From Staphylococcus equorum (GTDB lineage: Bacteria; Bacillota; Bacilli; Staphylococcales; Staphylococcaceae), in assembly GCF_029531845.1 (NCBI RefSeq), contig NZ_JAMBPV010000014.1, positions 1-60,367 of the forward strand: 60,367 nt of DNA. Direction: 5' to 3'. The translations under genes were made by a program, and so were the position numbers. Shown one piece after another: positions 10,336-21,040 of the stretch (position 1 is its first letter; each line of letters starts with the position of its first letter). Below the pieces are notes generated by a model. It was not told where the DNA came from. It did not search any database and saw only the letters and a list, made by a program, of their open reading frames with translations.

Positions 10336-11651
10336 CTAGCTTTGTCCTCCTCAAAAGAGTGATTTAATTGTTCTAACATAGGTGCTAGAGAAGTATAGTT
10401 AGGAATAGCTACTGTAAAGCTTTCCTTATAGTCCATCGTTTTCGCTGTCGCTTTATATATGTCTCTTTCTAAAATGATTGGTGCTTCTACACCGGCTAAT
10501 TTTAATCTTAACTGTAATTCTTCTGCACGTAACCCAGTAACAATAATTGCTTCGATTTGTTGTTTAGCTAATTTTTCAAAATCAGCATCATAAATCCACG
10601 AAGTATCTCTACCATCTGCTGCATTATCATTCAATCCTAAAACATAGACTTTACTACCGTCTAATTGTTCTCCTATAGAAAGGCTAGCATTCATCCCAGC
10701 AGGATTTTTGGCAAGGTTAATCATTGCTTCTTTACTATCTTTTTCAAAGTACTGCATACGCCCATTATTCGACGTATATGTTTCAAACCCACGTTTTATG
10801 CCTTCATCGTTGAGTCCTAATTCTTTTAGTACTGTATAAGCTGCTATCGCATTATAAGCATTGAAATCTCCCGCGATTTTCATATTGAATGTAGCAGTTC
10901 CTACATCTAAATTAATAAATGGATTTAAATTAAATTCAGACACTTCGTATTTAGTATCCTCACGTTTAAATCCACATTCACAATGATAATGGCCAATTTG
11001 ATTATATTGAATATAATCATAATGTAATAAACGACCACAATTTGGACAATAGCGACTCTCGTTCATTGTGCTTTGTTCAAATTCATGTGCATGTGCTTTC
11101 ATCCCATAATATACAACTGTATCGCTAGCTATCTTCAATCTACTGACAAATGGATCATCTGCATTTAACAATAATTTAATCCCTTTATTATTAATCGCAT
11201 CAGCAATATTATTTACCATAATATCTATTTCCCCAAAACGGTCCATTTGATCACGGAAGAAATTAGTAACAACCATCATTGTTGGTGTTACTTCATTGAG
11301 TACTCTTGGAATCGAGCCTTCATCAATTTCAATGACTGCAATTTTTGTACTTTGTTTAATTTGCAAAATAAATGCTGAAGTAATGCCCGCAGCCATATTT
11401 GCGCCTTCATTATTATGTATGATGTCAACATCATTTACGTTTAATGTATGGCCAATTAAATTTGAAGTGGTCGTTTTCCCATTCGTGCCACTTATAAAGA
11501 CAATTTCATCAACTTGTGATGCTAATTTTCTTAAAATATTTTTATCCACTTTTCTTGCAACTTGACCTGGCAAGTCTGTGCCCTTTTTCCCAGCAGCTTT
11601 ACTTGCTTGTTTAGCCAATTTTGCTAAGTGGGTTGCAGTCCAATGTCTCAT
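10332..11651 (-). CDS. murT: Lipid II isoglutaminyl synthase, catalytic subunit MurT
   Basis: A 439-residue Mur-ligase-like ATPase that amidates lipid II stem-peptide D-Glu to D-isoGln. The ATP loop GTNGKTT is at residues 55-61. A four-cysteine zinc ribbon inserted in the middle domain (C202, C205, C224, C226) distinguishes MurT from MurE/MurF. The C-terminal DUF1727 domain carries [16 protein letters not shown], where the catalytic Asp lies. It starts with ATG behind GAAGGAGGAAG. It is the first gene of murT-gatD. Confidence 0.96.
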   Translation of the reverse strand: MRHWTATHLAKLAKQASKAAGKKGTDLPGQVARKVDKNILRKLASQVDEIVFISGTNGKTTTSNLIGHTLNVNDVDIIHNNEGANMAAGITSAFILQIKQSTKIAVIEIDEGSIPRVLNEVTPTMMVVTNFFRDQMDRFGEIDIMVNNIADAINNKGIKLLLNADDPFVSRLKIASDTVVYYGMKAHAHEFEQSTMNESRYCPNCGRLLHYDYIQYNQIGHYHCECGFKREDTKYEVSEFNLNPFINLDVGTATFNMKIAGDFNAYNAIAAYTVLKELGLNDEGIKRGFETYTSNNGRMQYFEKDSKEAMINLAKNPAGMNASLSIGEQLDGSKVYVLGLNDNAADGRDTSWIYDADFEKLAKQQIEAIIVTGLRAEELQLRLKLAGVEAPIILERDIYKATAKTMDYKESFTVAIPNYTSLAPMLEQLNHSFEEDKAR

Positions 11652-11746
11652 GTACTTCCTCCTTCACTCTTCACTCAAATATTATAACATGATTAAGTTG
11701 TATTCCAAACAATTCTCAATTGAAATAATCATGGCTTTTTTCTAGA

Positions 11747-11790
11747 TTATAATTATTATTATTTACTAATGAGAATAGATTTGCTATACT
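11747..11790 (+). promoter_or_regulatory. ftnA promoter with PerR-like box
   Basis: TTATAATTATTATTA (11747-11761) matches the PerR consensus TTATAATnATTATAA at all but one position. It abuts the promoter TTTACT (11762-11767), 17-nt spacer, TATACT (11785-11790). S. aureus ftnA is a known PerR target, so peroxide/iron-dependent control is expected. The box position just upstream of -35 is seen directly; binding is inference. Confidence 0.7.
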
Positions 11791-11820
11791 GAAAAAAAAC
11801 ATACATGGAGGCTATTACTT

Positions 11821-12321
11821 ATGTTAAACAAAGAATTGTTAAATGCATTAAATGAACAAATGAACCATGAATATTTTGCAGCACATGCGTATATGGCAAT
11901 GGCCGCTTTTTGTGACAAAGAATCATATGAAGGTTTTGCGAATTTCTATGTACAACAAGCGAAAGAAGAAAGGTTCCATGGCAAAAAAATATATGATTAT
12001 ATCAACGATCGTGGAGAACATGCTTTATTTGCAACGATTCCTGCACCGAAATCAGATTTCTCAAGTATCTTAGAAACGTTTCAAGATGGCTTAGCACAAG
12101 AACAAGATGTTACGCGTAGATTTTATAATTTATCAGATTTAGCTAATCAAGCGAAAGATTATGCCACGATTTCATTCTTAAATTGGTTCTTAGATGAACA
12201 AGTAGAAGAAGAAGCAATGTTCGAAACGCACCTTGATTACTTAAAACGTATCGGTGATGACAGTAATACACTTTATCTATACGAGAAAGAATTAGCTGCA
12301 CGTTCATTTGACGAAGAGTAA
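11821..12321 (+). CDS. ftnA: Non-haem ferritin FtnA
   Basis: A 166-residue iron-storage protein that forms a 24-mer cage in the cytoplasm. Ferroxidase residues of the bacterial non-haem ferritins are present: E17, E50 and H53, with E94 in the third helix. No haem-binding Met of bacterioferritin is evident. It starts with ATG behind CATGGAGGC. Single-gene unit with its own PerR-type promoter and a strong terminator. Confidence 0.96.
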   Translation: MLNKELLNALNEQMNHEYFAAHAYMAMAAFCDKESYEGFANFYVQQAKEERFHGKKIYDYINDRGEHALFATIPAPKSDFSSILETFQDGLAQEQDVTRRFYNLSDLANQAKDYATISFLNWFLDEQVEEEAMFETHLDYLKRIGDDSNTLYLYEKELAARSFDEE

Positions 12322-12355
12322 GTTTTACCTTAAAACTTAAGTTTATTGTCTCAAT

Positions 12356-12395
12356 AAAAACTCATCCCAATTTAAATTTGGGATGAGTTTTTTTG
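12356..12395 (+). terminator. Terminator of ftnA
   Basis: AAAACTCATCCCAA pairs with TTTGGGATGAGTTTT around a short TTAAA-type loop and is followed by a long T run. Confidence 0.85.
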
Positions 12396-12504
12396 TTTAT
12401 TATGGAGTTGTTATTAGACTTGTTAAAGTCTTATTAACTTGACTCTAAGAACATATTTATATAAAGTCATATCATATTCACACATGAGAAAGGAATCTTG
12501 CTTA

Positions 12505-13059
12505 ATGAATTCTGATGCATTTATTGCCCTTGATTTTGAAACTGCTAATGGTAAACGTACAAGCATCTGCTCAGTTGGTATGGTTAAAGTTGTTAATCAC
12601 CAAATCACTGAATCATTTTACACATTAGTTAACCCAAACGATTACTTTTCACAACAAAACATCGCTGTACATGGTATACAACCAAATGAAGTCTATGATG
12701 CTCCCACATTTAAAAAGGTATACCCTTTTATGATGCAATTCATTGACGACTTACCAGTTGTTGCACATAATGCAGCTTTTGATATGAGTGTCCTACATGA
12801 AAGTATTAAAGCTATAGGTACTGATACGCCAAATATGAAATACTTCTGTTCATTACAACTATCTAGAAGAACGATAAATAATCACCGATATGGCTTGAAT
12901 TATATGATGCAATATTACAATTTAGATTTTCACGGTCACCATGATGCACTAAATGATGCGAAAGCTTGTGCAATGATTACATTTCGCCTATTAAAACACT
13001 ATGATAATTTAAATAGTATGCTTAATATTTATGGCAAAGATTTAAAAGATAAAGATTAA
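12505..13059 (+). CDS. DEDDh 3'-5' exonuclease (DnaQ/RNase T fold)
   Basis: A 184-residue stand-alone exonuclease domain. Motif I is LDFETAN (D10, E12), motif II HNAAFDMSVL, and motif III H-x4-D (HHDALNDA), which together define a DEDDh enzyme. The open frame begins earlier, but ATG at 12505 follows GAGAAAGGA and puts motif I at the usual distance from the N-terminus. It is similar to DNA polymerase III epsilon-like proteins but is not fused to PolC. Probable role in DNA or RNA end trimming; substrate not determinable. It converges on dinB. Confidence 0.85.
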   Translation: MNSDAFIALDFETANGKRTSICSVGMVKVVNHQITESFYTLVNPNDYFSQQNIAVHGIQPNEVYDAPTFKKVYPFMMQFIDDLPVVAHNAAFDMSVLHESIKAIGTDTPNMKYFCSLQLSRRTINNHRYGLNYMMQYYNLDFHGHHDALNDAKACAMITFRLLKHYDNLNSMLNIYGKDLKDKD

Positions 13060-13089
13060 TGATGTTAGCTTCAAATTTGAACTAACTTT

Positions 13090-14160
13090 TTAAATATAAT
13101 CATAGATTGTCATATTTTCGTAAGACGCTTTTTCTAAATTCCCTACCGTTACACCTACTAGTCTAATTGGTATATCTGGATCTTTTAATTCTGTATATAA
13201 AGTATAAGCTATATTATAAATATCATTTTCATCTCTGACAGGGTCTCTTAAGCTCCGCTGTTTTGATAATGATTCAAATTTGTAAGTCTTTATTTTAACT
13301 GTTACTGTCTTACCTGATTTTTGTAATTTAGCTAAACGTTCAGCTGTTTTATGACTCAGTTCCCATACTTTTTGTAATATTTGATCATCATCATTCATAT
13401 CCGTTGCAAAAGTACGCTCTGTACCAACCGACTTTCGTATTCTTGTTGATTTAACGGGATTATAATCTATTCCTCTCGCTTTGTTATACAATCCATGCCC
13501 TCTTTTACCAAAGAGTCTTATTAACTCTCTCTCACTTTGTTCATATAAGTCTTTACCATTGTATATTGCGTTATCGTGCATTTTCTCTTTAGAGGCTTTA
13601 CCAACACCAGGAAAATCACCTATATCTAATCCCATTAATATCTCATGTACATTACGATAATCAATTACTGTTAACCCATTGGGCTTGTTCATGCCACTTG
13701 CCAATTTAGCTAAAAATTTATTATAAGACACACCAGCAGAAGATGTGAGTTGTGTAGCTTCAAAAATATCTTTACGTATATATTGAGCAATACTTGATGC
13801 GGGTAAATCATGTCTAACTAGATGTGTAATGTCTAAGTATGCTTCGTCTAATGACAAAGGTTCTACAACATCAGTATAACTTTTAAATATCTTCATAATT
13901 TTTTCTGAAGCTGTTTTATACGCTTCGAATCTTGGGGTAACATAAAAACCATTAGGACATAACTTATGTGCTTGTGCGGTGGGCATTGCAGAGTGTACAC
14001 CATATTTTCTAGCTTCGTATGAGGCTGTTGATACTACGCCCCTACCGCTTGCTTTCCCACCTACGATCACAGGCTTTCCTTTTAACTTTGGATTATCTCT
14101 CATTTCTACTTGCGCAAAAAAATAGTCCATATCAATATGGATAATACGTCTTTCTGACAA
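13090..14160 (-). CDS. dinB: DNA polymerase IV (DinB)
   Basis: A 356-residue Y-family translesion polymerase. Catalytic carboxylates are in [15 protein letters not shown] (D10) and SLDEAYLD; the helix-hairpin-helix ([14 protein letters not shown]) and the little-finger domain follow. The start is TTG at 14160: an excellent AAGGAGGTG lies 6 nt upstream and the length equals that of S. aureus DinB; an ATG 18 nt earlier sits inside that ribosome-binding site and is unlikely. It lacks an obvious C-terminal beta-clamp motif other than the final helical tail. No LexA box was recognised. Confidence 0.95.
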   Translation of the reverse strand: MSERRIIHIDMDYFFAQVEMRDNPKLKGKPVIVGGKASGRGVVSTASYEARKYGVHSAMPTAQAHKLCPNGFYVTPRFEAYKTASEKIMKIFKSYTDVVEPLSLDEAYLDITHLVRHDLPASSIAQYIRKDIFEATQLTSSAGVSYNKFLAKLASGMNKPNGLTVIDYRNVHEILMGLDIGDFPGVGKASKEKMHDNAIYNGKDLYEQSERELIRLFGKRGHGLYNKARGIDYNPVKSTRIRKSVGTERTFATDMNDDDQILQKVWELSHKTAERLAKLQKSGKTVTVKIKTYKFESLSKQRSLRDPVRDENDIYNIAYTLYTELKDPDIPIRLVGVTVGNLEKASYENMTIYDYI

Positions 14161-14380
14161 TGCACTCACCTCCTTCATCGCCTAATTACAATAAATAATA
14201 TTAATTTTATCTTACCTTTTAAAATATGTATTTTCTTGAAATTTGCTCATATAACACGAAAAAGAGTCAGTTATCTCTTATCAGAACAAACGGCTGCTGA
14301 ACTCAATAATCAACATCACTCTGTAAGTAAACAACTAACTCAGTTTAAATTTATAAATACATTTTAATTTTCACTTATAT

Positions 14381-14938
14381 TTATTTCACTTCAGTCTGAG
14401 CTTGTATTTGTGGCACAGGATTTTCTGAGTAAAATATGATACCTTCTTCTGTATCTTCTATATATTGTACTTTATTATTAAGCGCGCCTGTTAAGAAATA
14501 CATATCCATTACACAGTATCCAATATGAAGACTCGCTATAAATATCATAGATGAATATGCAAAAAATGAGAATAATATAATCAACACTGTTGTAATAACG
14601 ACTAAGGGAGCTAACATGATAGTAATGTATTGCCATTTTTTAAAATATACGTTTGGCATATGTGTAGTAATTAAACCTTGGCGGATGCGGAAAGTAGGTT
14701 TGTTGCCTTTTGACAACAAGCGGAACGTTATATTATGAATAAATTCGTGTAAGAAATAAACAACTGCAAACCCTAATATACCGTATACTAAGTTTAATAT
14801 AATATTTTGTTCGATAATGTGTGTAAATAAATAAGCAAATTTATAAGACAATAATATACTAATCATCACTATTGTAAATTGAAAAAGTATAAACCCTTCT
14901 AACATTTTCTTGCTAGAAAATAAATCAATCTTGAACAT
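14381..14938 (-). CDS. DUF3267 putative membrane metalloprotease
   Basis: A 185-residue membrane protein with about four hydrophobic segments. A zinc-protease-like HEFIH motif (residues 64-68) sits at the end of the second segment, and a later MDMYFLTGALNN segment could give a third metal ligand, as in DUF3267 site-2-protease-like proteins. The start has GGAGGG 7 nt upstream. It has its own promoter with an unusual inverted repeat (15015-15059). The substrate is unknown and catalytic activity is not established for the family. Confidence 0.8.
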   Translation of the reverse strand: MFKIDLFSSKKMLEGFILFQFTIVMISILLSYKFAYLFTHIIEQNIILNLVYGILGFAVVYFLHEFIHNITFRLLSKGNKPTFRIRQGLITTHMPNVYFKKWQYITIMLAPLVVITTVLIILFSFFAYSSMIFIASLHIGYCVMDMYFLTGALNNKVQYIEDTEEGIIFYSENPVPQIQAQTEVK

Positions 14939-14988
14939 GTGTCAACCCTCCGTGTCATCGTCCTCGTTTTCTCCTAGACTATACAACG

Positions 14989-15059
14989 ATTGTAACCACT
15001 AACGATGGGCTTTTCAAGTAAGTTAGTTGCTTGTAATTAAATTTTAACAAACTTACTTG
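14989..15059 (-). promoter_or_regulatory. DUF3267 gene promoter with overlapping inverted repeat
   Basis: Minus-strand TTGAAA (15012-15017), 17-nt spacer, TACAAT (14989-14994). CAAGTAAGTT (15015-15024) is matched by AACTTACTTG (15050-15059); one mismatch then three more pairs extend each arm. The proximal arm overlaps the -35 hexamer, the position expected of a repressor operator. The regulator is unknown. Confidence 0.55.
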
Positions 15060-15157
15060 TTTTGCAATATTTTGCAATAATTAGTAAACAACTTATTAAT
15101 TAAATTCACACATCTCCTATGTTAACGTTAAGTCATCTAAATATAAAATGTTATAAT

Positions 15158-16519
15158 TTAGCGTCTTTCAAACTGTGCAACTGTTTCAACATGTGTTGTG
15201 TGTGGAAACATATCTACTGGTGTAATTTGTGTTAATTTATATTGTTGTGCTAATTGTTGCGCATCACGTTGTTGTGTTGATGGATTGCAAGAAATATAGA
15301 CAATCTTTCTTGGGTTTAATTCTAAAAGTGTTTCCAAGAAAGTTTCGTCACAGCCCTTTCGAGGTGGATCAACCATTACTACATCTGGTTTAATACCTTG
15401 TACTTTCCATTTTAGAATAACCTCTTCAGCTTTACCACAGACAAAAGTAGTATTTTCGAACTGGTTTAAAGTCGCATTTTGCTTTGCGTCTGCAATCGCT
15501 TCTGGGACAATCTCAACGCCATAAACGTGTTTTGCTTTAGGTGCCATATATAATCCAATCGTGCCTATACCACAATAAGTATCTAATATTGTTTCTTCAC
15601 CTTTAAGTTCTGCATATTCAATTGCACGTTGATATAATTTTTCAGTTTGGATAGAATTAATTTGATAAAAAGATTGATCACTGATTTTAAATGTTACATC
15701 TGAAAGTGTGTCTTGAATTTCATCTTTACCATATAATGTATACGACTTTTCACCCATAATAACATTCGAATGTGTATCATTCACGTTATGTTTTACACTC
15801 GCAATTTCTGGAAAAGCTGCTACTAATTTTTCTGTAAGCACATCACTTTGTTTGAATTTCTTCCCATTTGTAACAAATACAACCATTAGTTCTCTAGAAT
15901 GGTGGCCAGTTCTAATTACGACATGTCGCATAAGACCTTGTTTTTTACGTTCATTATATATACTGATATTTAATTCATTGAACCATAATTTGAGTTGATT
16001 CAGCACATCTTGATGCATATTGTCTTGTATTAAACATTCATCCATATCTATAATGTCATGACTTCTTTGACGATAGAAACCTGTAATCACTTTACTTTCA
16101 CTGTTCTTTCCAACTGGTACTTGAGATTTATTACGATAAAACCAAGGATTATCCATACCAATAGTATCGTGGATAATTGTGTCCTTAAAATCTGCTTTAC
16201 GGTGAAACAAATTGACAACTTGCTCTTTTTTCATATTCAATTGTGCTTGGTAAGTCATATGTTGTAGCTGACAGCCACCACATTTATGGTAATAAATGCA
16301 GGGTGGTTCTACGCGTTCTTCACTCTCTTTTTTAATCTCGAGAAGCTTACCTATTGCAAAATTTTTCTTAACTTTAATCACTTTGAATTCTATTGTTTCA
16401 TTAATCAATGCATTTGGTACAAATATAGGATAGCGATCTAATTTAACGACACCATGTCCTTCATGTGTTAAATCTATAACTTTACCCTCTATGATTTCAT
16501 TTTTTTGAATTGCATCCAT
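15158..16519 (-). CDS. rlmD: 23S rRNA (uracil-C5) methyltransferase RlmD/RlmCD (RumA family)
   Basis: A 453-residue SAM-dependent RNA m5U methyltransferase. An N-terminal TRAM domain (residues 1-62) is followed by the Fe-S cysteines C74, C80 and C83, then the Rossmann domain with LDTYCGIGTIGLY, MVDPPRKG and the catalytic Cys in ISCNPST. In Gram-positives this family can modify both U747 and U1939, so the exact site is uncertain. It starts with ATG behind GGGGTGAAG. It lies downstream of dgkB after a terminator. Confidence 0.9.
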   Translation of the reverse strand: MDAIQKNEIIEGKVIDLTHEGHGVVKLDRYPIFVPNALINETIEFKVIKVKKNFAIGKLLEIKKESEERVEPPCIYYHKCGGCQLQHMTYQAQLNMKKEQVVNLFHRKADFKDTIIHDTIGMDNPWFYRNKSQVPVGKNSESKVITGFYRQRSHDIIDMDECLIQDNMHQDVLNQLKLWFNELNISIYNERKKQGLMRHVVIRTGHHSRELMVVFVTNGKKFKQSDVLTEKLVAAFPEIASVKHNVNDTHSNVIMGEKSYTLYGKDEIQDTLSDVTFKISDQSFYQINSIQTEKLYQRAIEYAELKGEETILDTYCGIGTIGLYMAPKAKHVYGVEIVPEAIADAKQNATLNQFENTTFVCGKAEEVILKWKVQGIKPDVVMVDPPRKGCDETFLETLLELNPRKIVYISCNPSTQQRDAQQLAQQYKLTQITPVDMFPHTTHVETVAQFERR

Positions 16520-16538
16520 GACTTCACCCCATACTAAA

Positions 16539-16574
16539 AGAGGTTAGGATATTTGATGTCTTTACCTAACCTCT
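16539..16574 (-). terminator. Terminator of dgkB
   Basis: AGAGGTTAGG (16539-16548) pairs perfectly with CCTAACCTCT (16565-16574), followed by TTTTAG on the minus strand. Confidence 0.75.
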
Positions 16575-16672
16575 CAGTTTATTCTGTATTTTTTATTTTT
16601 TTGACTATTCATTTTAACTTAAAATACTTAAGATATTCAAATTAAATTTGTAATATTATATGAAGCCTACTT

Positions 16673-17590
16673 TTATTGTTCTACTATATCATCATTATTA
16701 ATATCACTTGGCGTAAATACTTCGATATGTTGTTTTAAATTCAAGAAATTACCTGGTAATTTACCACCATATTCACCATCTACATTTAACTGCATATCTA
16801 CAAATGATGATACGCTAATGGATTTGGCTTTCTTATAATGTATCTTAGGATGCTTTGTATGTTCTCCTCTGGAAGCTAGTGTCATTATATGTCCCAATTC
16901 AGCAAGATTTGCTTTTTCAACGATTATCAATGTAAAATAGCCGTCATCTAATTTGGCATCTGGCACTAATTTTTCAAAGCCAGCCATAGAATTCGTTAAA
17001 CCTAACAAGAACAACAGTGCTTCACCTTGAAAAACTTCGTTGTCATATTCTACACGAATATCGACAGCTTTCATTTGTGGTAACATTTCAAAACCTTTTA
17101 TATAATAGGCAAACGGTCCAACGATAGATTTCAATTTACTTGGCGTCTCATAAGAAACCTGTGTGAGTTGACCACCAGCAGCTAAATTTATGAAATAACG
17201 ACTATTCATCTTTCCAATATCAACACGTGTTGTATGGCCTTCTATAATCACTTCAATTGCACTCATTATGTCACTTGGTAAATGTAGTGCGCGTCCAAAA
17301 TCATTTACGGTACCCATAGGTATAATACCTATATTAGGTCTGTTTGGCTGCTCTGCAATACCATTTATAACTTCATTAAGCGTGCCGTCACCACCGGCAG
17401 CAATTAATACATCATAGTTTTGTTCTAAACTGCGTTCTGCTTCAGAAGTTGCATCTCCAACTTTTTCAGTTGCATATGCACTTGTTTCAAACCCTGCTTT
17501 TTCTAATTTAATTAAAACATCTGGTAAGGTACGTTTAAACAATTCTTTTCCAGATGTTGGATTATAAATGATTCTAGCTCGTTTTCTCAT
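16673..17590 (-). CDS. dgkB: Diacylglycerol kinase DgkB
   Basis: A 305-residue soluble lipid kinase of the DAGK/NAD-kinase-like fold. The nucleotide-binding GGDGTLNEVINGI motif is at residues 66-78 and the N-terminal YNPTSGK motif at 9-15. It rephosphorylates diacylglycerol released by lipoteichoic acid synthesis, recycling it to phosphatidic acid. Length is close to the S. aureus protein. The start is ATG at 17590. It is followed by a terminator and then rlmD. Confidence 0.94.
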   Translation of the reverse strand: MRKRARIIYNPTSGKELFKRTLPDVLIKLEKAGFETSAYATEKVGDATSEAERSLEQNYDVLIAAGGDGTLNEVINGIAEQPNRPNIGIIPMGTVNDFGRALHLPSDIMSAIEVIIEGHTTRVDIGKMNSRYFINLAAGGQLTQVSYETPSKLKSIVGPFAYYIKGFEMLPQMKAVDIRVEYDNEVFQGEALLFLLGLTNSMAGFEKLVPDAKLDDGYFTLIIVEKANLAELGHIMTLASRGEHTKHPKIHYKKAKSISVSSFVDMQLNVDGEYGGKLPGNFLNLKQHIEVFTPSDINNDDIVEQ

Positions 17591-17703
17591 ATTTTATCCC
17601 TCGACTTCTTATACTCAATGTCTATATTATATGATTTAGATAAATGATAAAAGCATTTAGGCCAAATTTTACAGAATATATATAATATCGTATAAATAGC
17701 AAA

Positions 17704-17736
17704 AGAACCTGTAGGTAAAAATATTCTACAGGTTCT
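17704..17736 (-). terminator. Terminator of the gatCAB operon
   Basis: AGAACCTGTAG (17704-17714) pairs with CTACAGGTTCT (17726-17736), followed on the minus strand by TTTTG. It lies 67 nt below the gatB stop. Confidence 0.8.
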
Positions 17737-17802
17737 GCTATATCTATGTTTGTAATGTGTTCTCTAGTCATCACATTTCGTTAAAATCCAACGCATTTTT
17801 AA

Positions 17803-19230
17803 TTATCTTTTATCTAATTCTTGTTTTAACAATTGATTTACTAATTGAGGATTGGCTTGGCCTTTTGAAGCTTTCATAATTTGACCAACTAAGAAGCCCA
17901 TTGCTTTACCTTTACCATTTTTGTAATCTTCAACTGATTGCGCATTATTATCTAACGCTTCATTTACAAATTTTAAAAGCGTAGCTTCGTCAGAAATTTG
18001 AACTAGGCCTTTATCTTCCATAATTTGTTTGGCATCCCCACCATTTTCAGCAAGTTCTGGGAATACTTTTTTAGCGATTTTACTGCTCATCGTACCATCT
18101 TCAATTAACTTAATCATTCCAGCTAAGTTTTCAGGAGTTAATTTCGTATCTAATAAATCGATTTGGTTTTTATTAAGATACTCATTCACGCCGCCCATTA
18201 ACCAGTTAGATGTTAATTTAGCATCTGCACCTTCAGCAATGGTACTTTCAAAGAAATCAGACATCTCTTTTGTAAGTGTTAATACATGTGCATCATATGC
18301 AGGTAAGCCGAAGTTGTTCACATATTTTTCTTTTCTTTCATCTGGTAATTCTGGGATTGTTTGACGTACACGCTCTTTCCAAGCTTCATCGACATATAAT
18401 GGTACAATGTCTGGTTCTGGGAAGTAACGGTAGTCATCAGAGCCCTCTTTAACACGCATTAAAATTGTTTTACCAGTTGACTCATCATATCTACGTGTTT
18501 CTTGTAGGATTTCTCCACCATTTAATAGTTCTTCTTCTTGACGTTTTTCTTCGTGTTCAAGACCTTTACGTACAAAACTAAACGAATTTAAGTTTTTCAA
18601 CTCAGCTTTCGTACCAAACTCTTCTTGACCATATGGACGTAATGAGATATTAGCATCACAACGTAGTGAGCCTTCCTCCATCTTACAATCAGAAACGCCA
18701 GTATATTGAATAATAGAACGTAGTTTTTCTAAGTATGCATATGCTTCTTCTGGTGAACGAATGTCTGGTTCGGAAACAATTTCAATCAATGGTGTACCTT
18801 GTCTGTTTAAGTCTACTAAAGAGTATCCATCTTTATGCGTTGATTTACCAGCATCTTCTTCCATGTGAAGACGTGTGATGCCGATGCGTTTTGTCTTACC
18901 ATCAACTTCAATATCAATATAACCATTTTCACCGATAGGCTGATCAAATTGTGAAATTTGATATGCTTTTGGATTATCTGGATAGAAATAGTTTTTACGG
19001 TCAAATTTAGATTCTGTTGCAATATCCATATTGATTGCCATTGAAGCTCTCATTGCCCAATCAACAGCGCGTCTATTTACAACTGGTAACACACCAGGAT
19101 ATGCAAGGTCAATTACGCTTGTATTTGAGTTAGGTTTTGCTCCAAAATGTGCTGGTGATGCAGAAAACATTTTAGATTCTGTTTTTAACTCAACATGGAC
19201 TTCTAGTCCAATAACTGTTTCAAAATGCAT
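17803..19230 (-). CDS. gatB: Asp/Glu-tRNA(Asn/Gln) amidotransferase subunit B
   Basis: A 475-residue subunit of the transamidosome that converts Glu-tRNAGln and Asp-tRNAAsn to the amide forms; GatB carries the kinase step and tRNA binding. The GatB signature ([22 protein letters not shown] region) and the C-terminal YqeY-like domain are present. ATG at 19230 is preferred over a start nine bases earlier because AAGGAG lies 8 nt upstream and the length equals the S. aureus protein. It is 12 nt downstream of gatA. Confidence 0.97.
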   Translation of the reverse strand: MHFETVIGLEVHVELKTESKMFSASPAHFGAKPNSNTSVIDLAYPGVLPVVNRRAVDWAMRASMAINMDIATESKFDRKNYFYPDNPKAYQISQFDQPIGENGYIDIEVDGKTKRIGITRLHMEEDAGKSTHKDGYSLVDLNRQGTPLIEIVSEPDIRSPEEAYAYLEKLRSIIQYTGVSDCKMEEGSLRCDANISLRPYGQEEFGTKAELKNLNSFSFVRKGLEHEEKRQEEELLNGGEILQETRRYDESTGKTILMRVKEGSDDYRYFPEPDIVPLYVDEAWKERVRQTIPELPDERKEKYVNNFGLPAYDAHVLTLTKEMSDFFESTIAEGADAKLTSNWLMGGVNEYLNKNQIDLLDTKLTPENLAGMIKLIEDGTMSSKIAKKVFPELAENGGDAKQIMEDKGLVQISDEATLLKFVNEALDNNAQSVEDYKNGKGKAMGFLVGQIMKASKGQANPQLVNQLLKQELDKR

Positions 19231-19242
19231 GATTTCCACTCC

Positions 19243-20700
19243 TTATAATTTTTCGTATTCATTATGAAAATTGAATTTTGTTTCATATTGGTAAGCGACA
19301 CGATATAACGTCTTCTCATCAAATGGTTTTCCAATAAATTGTAAACCAATTGGACGTCCGTTTGATTTACCACAAGGAACAGAAATACCTGGTAATCCAG
19401 CTAAATTTACTGGTGTTGTTAATAAATCATTCGCATACATTGTAAGCGGATCATCAATTTCTTCACCTATGTTAAACGCTGGTGTTGGTGTCGTAGGTCC
19501 GACAACAACATCATAGTTTTCAAATATGCGGTCAAAATCATTTTTAATCAATGTTCTTACTTTTTGTGATTTTTTATAAAATGCATCATAATAACCAGAA
19601 CTCAATGCAAAAGTACCTAGGAAGATACGACGTTTAACTTCGTCACCAAAACCTTCACTTCTAGACATTTTGTATAATTCTTCTAATGAGTTCGCTTCAG
19701 GTGAATGGTAACCATATCTAATACCATCAAAACGGGATAAGTTTGATGAAGCTTCTGATGAAGCAATAACGTAATAAGAAGGAATACCATATTTAGTATT
19801 TGGTAATGATACTTCTTCAACTATTGCACCTAATTCTTTTAACGTTTCAACAGCTTGTTTAACTGATGATTTAACGTCTTCTGATACACCTTCGCCAAGA
19901 TATTCTTTTGGTAATGCAACTTTAAGACCTTGGATATCTTTGCCGATATCAGTAGTGAAATCTGAATCTTCAACTGGTGCACTTGTAGAGTCATTTTCAT
20001 CCAATCCAGTAATTGTCTCTAGTACTAATGCATTATCTTTAACATTACGTGTAAGTGGACCAATTTGGTCTAATGATGATGCAAATGCAACTAATCCAAA
20101 ACGTGATACGCGACCATATGTAGGTTTCATCCCTACGATGCCACAGTAAGCTGCTGGTTGACGGATTGACCCGCCAGTATCAGTACCTAAGCTGAAAGGA
20201 ACTAATCCTGCTGCTACAGCTGCTGCTGAACCACCTGATGATCCTCCAGGTACTGCAGAGTGATCAAATGGGTTTACAGTCTTTTTAAAGTACGAAGTTT
20301 CAGTTGAACCACCCATAGCGAATTCATCTAAGTTTAGTTTACCGATAAGTACTGCTTGTTCACTTCGTAATTTATTCATGACTGTTGATTCATAAATAGG
20401 CACAAACCCTTCTAACATTTTACTTGCGCAAGTTGTTTCAACACCTTCTGTAATAATGTTGTCTTTAATCCCCATAGGAATACCAAAAAGTTTACCTTCC
20501 ATTTGGTCTTTAGCTTGTAATTCATCCAGTTCTTGCGCTTGTTTAACTGCATTTTCTTTATCTAATGCAAGAAATGATTTGATTGTTGGATCAGTTTCTT
20601 CGATTGCATCATAAATATCATTCACAATTTGTGAAGGCTTAATTTCTTTGTTTTTTATTAAGTTAATCAGATTTTCCACAGATTCATAACGGATGGTCAT
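19243..20700 (-). CDS. gatA: Asp/Glu-tRNA(Asn/Gln) amidotransferase subunit A
   Basis: A 485-residue amidase-family glutaminase that releases ammonia for GatB. The amidase signature [14 protein letters not shown] with the catalytic Ser-cisSer-Lys triad region ([17 protein letters not shown]) is intact. The start is ATG at 20700, one base after the gatC stop, with AGGAGG inside the end of gatC; a frame-open ATG 18 nt upstream is part of that ribosome-binding region. Second gene of gatCAB. Confidence 0.97.
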   Translation of the reverse strand: MTIRYESVENLINLIKNKEIKPSQIVNDIYDAIEETDPTIKSFLALDKENAVKQAQELDELQAKDQMEGKLFGIPMGIKDNIITEGVETTCASKMLEGFVPIYESTVMNKLRSEQAVLIGKLNLDEFAMGGSTETSYFKKTVNPFDHSAVPGGSSGGSAAAVAAGLVPFSLGTDTGGSIRQPAAYCGIVGMKPTYGRVSRFGLVAFASSLDQIGPLTRNVKDNALVLETITGLDENDSTSAPVEDSDFTTDIGKDIQGLKVALPKEYLGEGVSEDVKSSVKQAVETLKELGAIVEEVSLPNTKYGIPSYYVIASSEASSNLSRFDGIRYGYHSPEANSLEELYKMSRSEGFGDEVKRRIFLGTFALSSGYYDAFYKKSQKVRTLIKNDFDRIFENYDVVVGPTTPTPAFNIGEEIDDPLTMYANDLLTTPVNLAGLPGISVPCGKSNGRPIGLQFIGKPFDEKTLYRVAYQYETKFNFHNEYEKL

Positions 20701-20701
20701 C

Positions 20702-21004
20702 TTAAGCGTCCTCCTCATTCATGATAGATGGGACTTTAAATTGTCCATCTTCCGTCTCTTTAGCATTTTTTAATGCAAGCTCTTGAGGAATACCCTCGTC
20801 TGCTTTGTCTTCACGTAATACATTTTGTAAATCTAATACGTGATATGTTGGTTCTACTTCACTTGTATCTGCTGTATCTATATGGTTAGCAAAGTTTAAA
20901 ATACTTTCTAATGTTTCTTGCATTTCTGCAGTTGCATCTTCAGTAATTTCAAGTCTAGCTAAATTTGCTATATGCTCTACTTCTTCACGTGTAACTTTAG
21001 CCAT
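20702..21004 (-). CDS. gatC: Asp/Glu-tRNA(Asn/Gln) amidotransferase subunit C
   Basis: A 100-residue scaffold subunit that wraps GatA and GatB. Typical GatC sequence with [12 protein letters not shown] at 9-20 and a C-terminal FKVPSIM motif. It starts behind AAAAAGGAGGC. It is the first gene of the operon; an extended -10 element (TGG TACAAT, minus strand, 21041-21046) lies 36 nt upstream and probably drives gatCAB. Confidence 0.96.
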   Translation of the reverse strand: MAKVTREEVEHIANLARLEITEDATAEMQETLESILNFANHIDTADTSEVEPTYHVLDLQNVLREDKADEGIPQELALKNAKETEDGQFKVPSIMNEEDA

Positions 21005-21040
21005 TAAATAAAAGCCTCCTTTTTACTCATTCATTACAAA

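Noticed and set aside
13090..14160. SOS (LexA) box at dinB
   Set aside because: No CGAACnnnnGTTCG-like sequence was recognised in the upstream 100 nt.
14235..14370. Possible 43-codon gene remnant (contains SEQTAAELNNQHHS)
   Set aside because: It begins only at a TTG with no SD and no terminator. Composition is slightly protein-like, but nothing else supports it; at most a decayed fragment.
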